Below the pieces are notes generated by a model. That model ran no database searches. It was given only the letters and a program-made list of their open reading frames with translations, and was not told the DNA's origin. This document shows, in pieces, positions 6,999 through 10,343 of a stretch of DNA of 10,343 nt (its first letter is position 1; every line of letters starts with the position of its first letter). The stretch lies in the NCBI GenBank assembly GCA_964496705.1, contig CAZCBJ010000138.1:1-10343 (forward strand). The letters run 5' to 3'. The position numbers and the translations under genes were made by a program. Origin of the DNA: CAZCBJ01 sp964496705 (GTDB lineage Bacteria > Chloroflexota > Anaerolineae > Anaerolineales > Anaerolineaceae).

Positions 6999-8045
6999 CT
7001 ATTTCTTTTTGTGTCTTTTATTGCCGTTGCTTTTACCCGGGGACTTTTTGGGTGAGTCGACTAAATCTTCGAAATCGCCGTCTATGGCGAATAAATCCAT
7101 ACCTTCCATTTCATCCGAAAAGGCCAGGTTCTCCAATGCTTCTTCTATGTAATCGGCTTCATCCTCATCGTCTGTGTCTTCCAACAATTGTTCCAGTTTT
7201 GCGGCAGCCTGGCGCCCACCGATCTGCGATAGTGACCAGATGGTAGCCGCTCTGACTTCTTCATCCAGTTCATCAGGATCATCAAGCAGCTCGAGGAGAG
7301 GATCCACCGCCGATTTTAGATATAATTGACCGGCGGCGCGAACAGCCTCCAACTGGATTTCCTCCTCTTCTTGGTCGATCATCTGTAAAACGGGATCCTC
7401 CCATTGCTCTTCGGCGGATCTACCCATGGCGAAGAGCGCGCTGGCTACCCAAGAAGAATCCTCGCTGTTGAATGCCTGGCGAATATAACCGGCGATTTCT
7501 GGACGACCTGAGAAGCCTAACGATTCCAACGCTCTGCGCCGAACCAGCGCTTCGTCGCTGCCATTAAGCACGGTGATCAATTGGTCTTCAACAGATCGGG
7601 CTATCACGGGTGACATTTCTTCCAACTCCCCCAGGTACACGAACACTCCCAGGGCAGCGGCTGCGGCAGCGCGCACGTAGGGTTGGTTGTCTTCCTTCAT
7701 GATACGCACAAACACCGGAATGAGTTTCGTATCGTAGCTCTCCCATAACATCCGCAATGCGGTAGCCCTCACTCGCCCATCACTGTCAGAGAGGGCAAGC
7801 TTGGCGATGTCATCAAAATAGACCAACGTATCATTCTCGGCGGTGTCTTCCAGGTCTTCCATCAGGGCGGCGCGCCGGTCCGGATCGACATTAGCCCAAA
7901 TTGATTCTAGCGAGTTGATCTCGGCGGGGGTGAGGTCGGAGAGACGGTGAATGTACCTGGCCGGGAAGGGTTGGGTGATATCCAATAAGGCATCAATCAC
8001 CTGGGTGATGGGTACCTGTATTTTATGGGATGGGTTGGTATTCAT
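6999..8045 (-). CDS. HEAT-repeat protein with acidic C-terminal region and polybasic tail
   Basis: This 348-residue protein has no signal peptide or transmembrane helix, so it is probably cytoplasmic. From about residue 74 to 308 it is built of roughly seven alpha-helical repeats of about 31 residues with the HEAT/PBS-lyase pattern: a conserved D, then VR..A...L, as in DGRVRATALRML (89-100), PYVRAAAAAALG (122-133), ALVRRRALESLG (166-177) and EEVRAATIWSLSQIG (262-276). Such scaffolds bind other proteins; there is no evidence here for lyase activity. The segment about 285-330 is very rich in D and E, while the last 18 residues are lysine- and arginine-rich (ending KRHKKK), an uneven charge layout. 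The ATG at 8045 has GGGAG upstream at good spacing. It lies 12 bp after the rseP homologue and 9 bp before the metallopeptidase gene, so it may assist one of these membrane proteases, but that is inference. Confidence 0.8.
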   Translation of the reverse strand: MNTNPSHKIQVPITQVIDALLDITQPFPARYIHRLSDLTPAEINSLESIWANVDPDRRAALMEDLEDTAENDTLVYFDDIAKLALSDSDGRVRATALRMLWESYDTKLIPVFVRIMKEDNQPYVRAAAAAALGVFVYLGELEEMSPVIARSVEDQLITVLNGSDEALVRRRALESLGFSGRPEIAGYIRQAFNSEDSSWVASALFAMGRSAEEQWEDPVLQMIDQEEEEIQLEAVRAAGQLYLKSAVDPLLELLDDPDELDEEVRAATIWSLSQIGGRQAAAKLEQLLEDTDDEDEADYIEEALENLAFSDEMEGMDLFAIDGDFEDLVDSPKKSPGKSNGNKRHKKK

Positions 8046-8057
8046 CCTTGCTCCCGT

Positions 8058-9140
8058 CTATTGCGCCGGCCAGATCAGGTTGATGATATCTTTTCCGGTG
8101 ATCACCAACATCAGACCGATCAACAGGGCAAATCCGACGAAGTTGATGATGTTTTCTTTTTCCGGCGGGATGCGTCGTTTCAAGATGATCTCGGGCAGGG
8201 TCAGCAAGATTCGTCCGCCGTCCACCGCCGGGATGGGCCACAGGTTGACAAAGCCCAGCCAAATGGAAAGCGTGGCAACCAGCCACAGGGTGATCACCGG
8301 GGTGGCCGGACCCTGGGAGGTGGCGGCAATTTCGCTGTCCATGTTGCGAGCTTCTTCAAAAATCCGATACATACCCACCGGACCGACCACTTGAATCTGT
8401 TCGCGGGGCAGGCTTCCCTGGATCAATTTGATCGGCAGGGTGATATACATGGCGACCTGCTCGTAAGCGGTGACGACTGCGGTGGGGATTGCCTCGATAA
8501 AAGTCACTGGGCGGACGGGATACCCCATCTGAATACCCAGCGGACCCTGACCGCTGGGCGGGTTTTCGCGGGGCGTCATTTTTAGTTCAATGGGCTGACC
8601 ATTGCGGGTCAGTTTCACGCTGATCTCTTTTCCGCGATTGCTGGCGACAATACCGCTCAATTTCTCCGTGCTGTCAATCGAGATGCCATTGACGGAAACG
8701 ACGATGTCGCCTTGCAGCACCCCAGCCGCTAATGCAGGAGAGTCTTCATTGACGTATTTGATTTGGACGATATTACTTTGCTGGACGCCTGTGCGCAAGA
8801 AGATAAAGGCAAAGATGACAATGCCCAATACCAGATTCATCACTGCTCCAGCAAACAAGACAATCAGACGCTTCCAGGGGCTGGCTGCAGCCATTCCACC
8901 TGGAGCATTGGGATCATTTTCGCCCTTGGGCCTGACGAATCCTCCAAATGGGATCCAGTTGAGGGTGAAATCGGTTCCGCCCAATCGAAACATTCTGGTC
9001 AGGCGGGGGGGAAAACCAAAACCAAATTCTTCCACTTGCACTTTAACCAAGCGGCATGCCAGATAATGTCCCAGCTCGTGGATGAATATCATAAGGCCCA
9101 GAGCCAGGACGAATTCCAATATAAACATCAGATTAATCAT
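8058..9140 (-). CDS. rseP: RIP metalloprotease of the RseP/site-2 protease family
   Basis: This 360-residue intramembrane zinc protease cleaves transmembrane segments after a first cut by another protease, typically releasing anti-sigma factors or clearing signal-peptide remnants. The first transmembrane helix holds HELGH (H21, E22, H25). An FGFGFPPRL segment (39-47) and WIPFGGFVRPKG (62-73) follow, with the second helix about 93-116. A single PDZ domain (about 120-205, core NEDSPALAAGVLQGDIVVSVNG) is present, where E. coli RseP has two. The later helix carries the third zinc ligand D307 in NLWPIPAVDGGR (299-310), an NxxPxxxxDG motif; the last helix is about 332-348. Length is typical of single-PDZ homologues. 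A predicted promoter lies just upstream, but the nearest AAGGA is about 12 bases from the ATG, so ribosome binding looks suboptimal; the ATG at codon 5 is an alternative. It is the first gene of a four-gene operon. Its substrate is not visible in the window. Confidence 0.94.
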   Translation of the reverse strand: MINLMFILEFVLALGLMIFIHELGHYLACRLVKVQVEEFGFGFPPRLTRMFRLGGTDFTLNWIPFGGFVRPKGENDPNAPGGMAAASPWKRLIVLFAGAVMNLVLGIVIFAFIFLRTGVQQSNIVQIKYVNEDSPALAAGVLQGDIVVSVNGISIDSTEKLSGIVASNRGKEISVKLTRNGQPIELKMTPRENPPSGQGPLGIQMGYPVRPVTFIEAIPTAVVTAYEQVAMYITLPIKLIQGSLPREQIQVVGPVGMYRIFEEARNMDSEIAATSQGPATPVITLWLVATLSIWLGFVNLWPIPAVDGGRILLTLPEIILKRRIPPEKENIINFVGFALLIGLMLVITGKDIINLIWPAQ

Positions 9141-9179
9141 CTTTTGCCATCATCCTTTTTTGCACTGCTAACAGGTCAT

Positions 9180-9208
9180 ATTATATCCCCTTCGATGCTG
9201 CGTGCAAA
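9180..9208 (-). promoter_or_regulatory. Sigma70-type promoter for the rseP-HEAT-peptidase-acyP operon
   Basis: On the minus strand a perfect TATAAT (9185 down to 9180) is preceded by TTTGCA at 17 bp spacing (9208-9203), or TTGCAC at 16 bp. The predicted start near 9173 leaves a leader of about 33 bases before the rseP ATG. It sits in the ~95 bp gap after the decarboxylase gene and marks a likely boundary between the isoprenoid gene and the protease operon. Confidence 0.7.
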
Positions 9209-9223
9209 ATTTTTCTCGCGATT

Positions 9224-9239
9224 CTAAGCCAATTCTTAG
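9224..9239 (-). repeat. Short inverted repeat at the end of the decarboxylase gene
   Basis: CTAAG and CTTAG are separated by six bases and overlap the decarboxylase stop codon. The stem is only 5 bp, with little GC and no immediate T run on the coding strand. It could be a weak 3'-end structure but does not qualify as an intrinsic terminator. Confidence 0.2.
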
Positions 9240-10213
9240 GTGAAGCGGGCTGAGCCTCCCGGCTGAGAGGTCATTACAGTACTCACTCCGGGTGTGGAGG
9301 CCAGGCGCTGTCGAACCTCATCAGCACAATTGGCTTCACAGATGACATGCACATTTGGTCCGGCGTCCAATGTGTAGGCTGCTGCCAACCCTTCCTGCCG
9401 CCAGGCAGGGATGGCTTTTATCAGGAAGATGGAGGCAGGTTCCCAGTAGAACAGACTCGGTGTGGAGGTCATCATCACCGCGTGCATCAGGTTGCTGTCG
9501 GATTCAATCACCTCTGCCAGCAGTCCGAAATCGCGTTCCAACACTGCCTTGCGGCACAGCGCCAGCCTGCGCGGCGCATCCGAAACACGGGCTGTCTGCA
9601 GCAAGCTGGTGTTAGCGATTTGATGACCCTGGGTGGAGCCAATCTTTTTTTCTGCGCTGTGTACCACAGCGATGCAATCCACCAGCTGCCAATGTTGCGG
9701 GGGAGCCAATGAGATGGCAAAGGAGGTTTGATCATCGCAACCGGACTGCCATTCGGTGAAGCCTGCTGGGATGGAGCGGCAGGCAGACCCTGACCCGCGC
9801 CGCGCGAGCCGTGAAAGGTCCTTTTGGGGGAGTTCAAGTCCCAGTGCGCGAGTGGAGGCCAAGCTGAGCGCGGCAAAAGCAGCGGCTGACGAAGCGATTC
9901 CAACACCCATTGGGAAGTTGTTGTGGCTGATGACTTCAGCGTGCATCTTCAGCCCGGCGATTTGCCGCGCAATATCCAGAAAACGGGATACTCGTTCCAA
10001 TGCCAGACCTATGACCGGCGCATCATTTATGCTCAGACGATCGGACGGAAGATCGGGATCAAACGTTACTTTCACCCGGGTGAACAAATCTCCCAGGTTC
10101 ATTGAGATGGAGCCATTGGCCGGCAACCGAAGGCTGGAATCACAATCTCCCCAATATTTCACAAAGGCGATGTTGGGATGAGAAACGGCTGCGGCAGACA
10201 GATAGCCCTGCAT
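9236..10213 (-). CDS. mvaD: Mevalonate-pathway decarboxylase (diphosphomevalonate or phosphomevalonate decarboxylase)
   Basis: This 325-residue GHMP-superfamily enzyme does the ATP-dependent decarboxylation step of the mevalonate route to isoprenoids. Visible motifs are HPNIAFVKYWG (12-22), LPANGSISMNL (30-40), the ATP loop FPMGVGIASSAAAF (100-113), GSGSACRSIPAGF (140-152, with the conserved R146) and the catalytic aspartate D283 in TLDAGPN. The residue after KYWG is D23, where classical diphosphomevalonate decarboxylases usually have lysine. An enzyme from Roseiflexus castenholzii, also a Chloroflexota member, first annotated as diphosphomevalonate decarboxylase, was shown to act on mevalonate 5-phosphate and to work with isopentenyl phosphate kinase. 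Family membership is therefore firm, but the substrate is open. The ATG at 10213 starts just before the conserved core and has only a weak AGG upstream. The same frame stays open to the window edge without an ATG, GTG or TTG, so a longer N-terminus cannot be excluded. The neighbour downstream is rseP. Confidence 0.92.
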   Translation of the reverse strand: MQGYLSAAAVSHPNIAFVKYWGDCDSSLRLPANGSISMNLGDLFTRVKVTFDPDLPSDRLSINDAPVIGLALERVSRFLDIARQIAGLKMHAEVISHNNFPMGVGIASSAAAFAALSLASTRALGLELPQKDLSRLARRGSGSACRSIPAGFTEWQSGCDDQTSFAISLAPPQHWQLVDCIAVVHSAEKKIGSTQGHQIANTSLLQTARVSDAPRRLALCRKAVLERDFGLLAEVIESDSNLMHAVMMTSTPSLFYWEPASIFLIKAIPAWRQEGLAAAYTLDAGPNVHVICEANCADEVRQRLASTPGVSTVMTSQPGGSARFT

Positions 10214-10265
10214 TGCCTGAAGTCTACCATGAATATACAGGCCACTTTGGATACTCGGTACTGTG

Positions 10266-10343
10266 TCAACTAAGATTTGTAAACCAATCGTGGGCAGTCC
10301 CTTCCCGCAGAGATGCTTCGCGATCGCTTTGGGGTGCTGCGCA
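10266..10343 (-). CDS. Possible C-terminal end of an upstream co-directional gene (start outside window)
   Basis: One minus-strand frame is open from the window edge to a TGA at 10268-10266, giving 25 residues that end LREGTAHDWFTNLS. The stop would lie 52 bp upstream of the decarboxylase start, a normal gap in an operon. The ending loosely resembles the last strand of GHMP kinases, and mevalonate kinase is a common neighbour of this decarboxylase, so a mevalonate kinase C-terminus is one guess. The fragment is too short to prove coding or family, and another frame in the same stretch is also open. Confidence 0.3.
   Translation of the reverse strand, partial: CAAPQSDREASLREGTAHDWFTNLS

Noticed and set aside
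8025..8585. Plus-strand open frame of 186 codons opposite the rseP homologue
   Set aside because: It overlaps the PDZ domain and third zinc-ligand coding region of rseP, has no ribosome site and reads as a low-complexity D/G/Q/H-rich shadow.
9224..9239. Inverted repeat read as a rho-independent terminator for the decarboxylase
   Set aside because: The stem is only 5 bp and A/T-rich, it overlaps the stop codon and no T run follows directly.
10232..10269. Possible promoter for the decarboxylase: TTGACA (10269-10264) and TATATT (10237-10232) on the minus strand
   Set aside because: The two boxes are 26 bp apart, far outside the normal 16-18 bp, and no better -10 lies at the right distance from TTGACA.
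1..10343. Mobile elements, CRISPR arrays, tRNA or rRNA genes, defence or biosynthetic clusters
   Set aside because: No transposase, integrase, direct-repeat array, structured RNA or relevant protein family was recognised; the window is nearly filled by housekeeping and regulatory genes.

Overview
This window looks like ordinary chromosomal DNA from a member of the Chloroflexota, probably an Anaerolineae-like lineage. That placement is inferred from gene content and protein character: a decarboxylase of the Chloroflexi mevalonate/phosphomevalonate type, an S2P (RseP) operon with a HEAT-repeat protein and a MA-type gluzincin, and moderate GC. I see no mobile element, CRISPR array, tRNA, rRNA or prophage gene. 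Coding density is very high, and the only sizeable non-coding gaps are about 115 bp (before uvrB) and about 95 bp (before rseP).

The left half (1-5495) is all on the + strand. It holds the 3' end of mfd (transcription-repair coupling factor), an OmpR-type response regulator whose start overlaps the mfd end, a YjjX/DUF84-type inosine/xanthosine triphosphatase that overlaps the regulator by ATGA, a HAMP-type sensor histidine kinase, and uvrB. The kinase and regulator probably form one two-component system, but the NTP-sanitising enzyme sits between them and nucleotide-excision-repair genes flank the set. The regulator has a TGCTATAAT extended -10 element placed so that transcription would start at or next to its ATG, which predicts a leaderless mRNA. 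uvrB has its own strong promoter and a LexA-box-like dyad just downstream of the expected transcription start.

The right half (5499-10343) is all on the - strand and meets uvrB tail to tail with 3 bp between the stop codons. Transcription order is a possible C-terminal fragment of an upstream gene at the window edge, then a mevalonate-pathway decarboxylase. After an intergenic promoter comes a tight four-gene run: RseP-type intramembrane metalloprotease, HEAT-repeat protein, membrane-anchored MA-type metallopeptidase and acylphosphatase, with gaps of 9 to 12 bp.

I did not find a clearly new system. The points most worth checking are the leaderless regulator promoter, the two-component system embedded among repair and nucleotide-pool genes, the LexA-like site at uvrB, the substrate of the decarboxylase (mevalonate 5-phosphate or 5-diphosphate), and the pairing of an anchored exo-facing peptidase with a site-2 protease in one operon.
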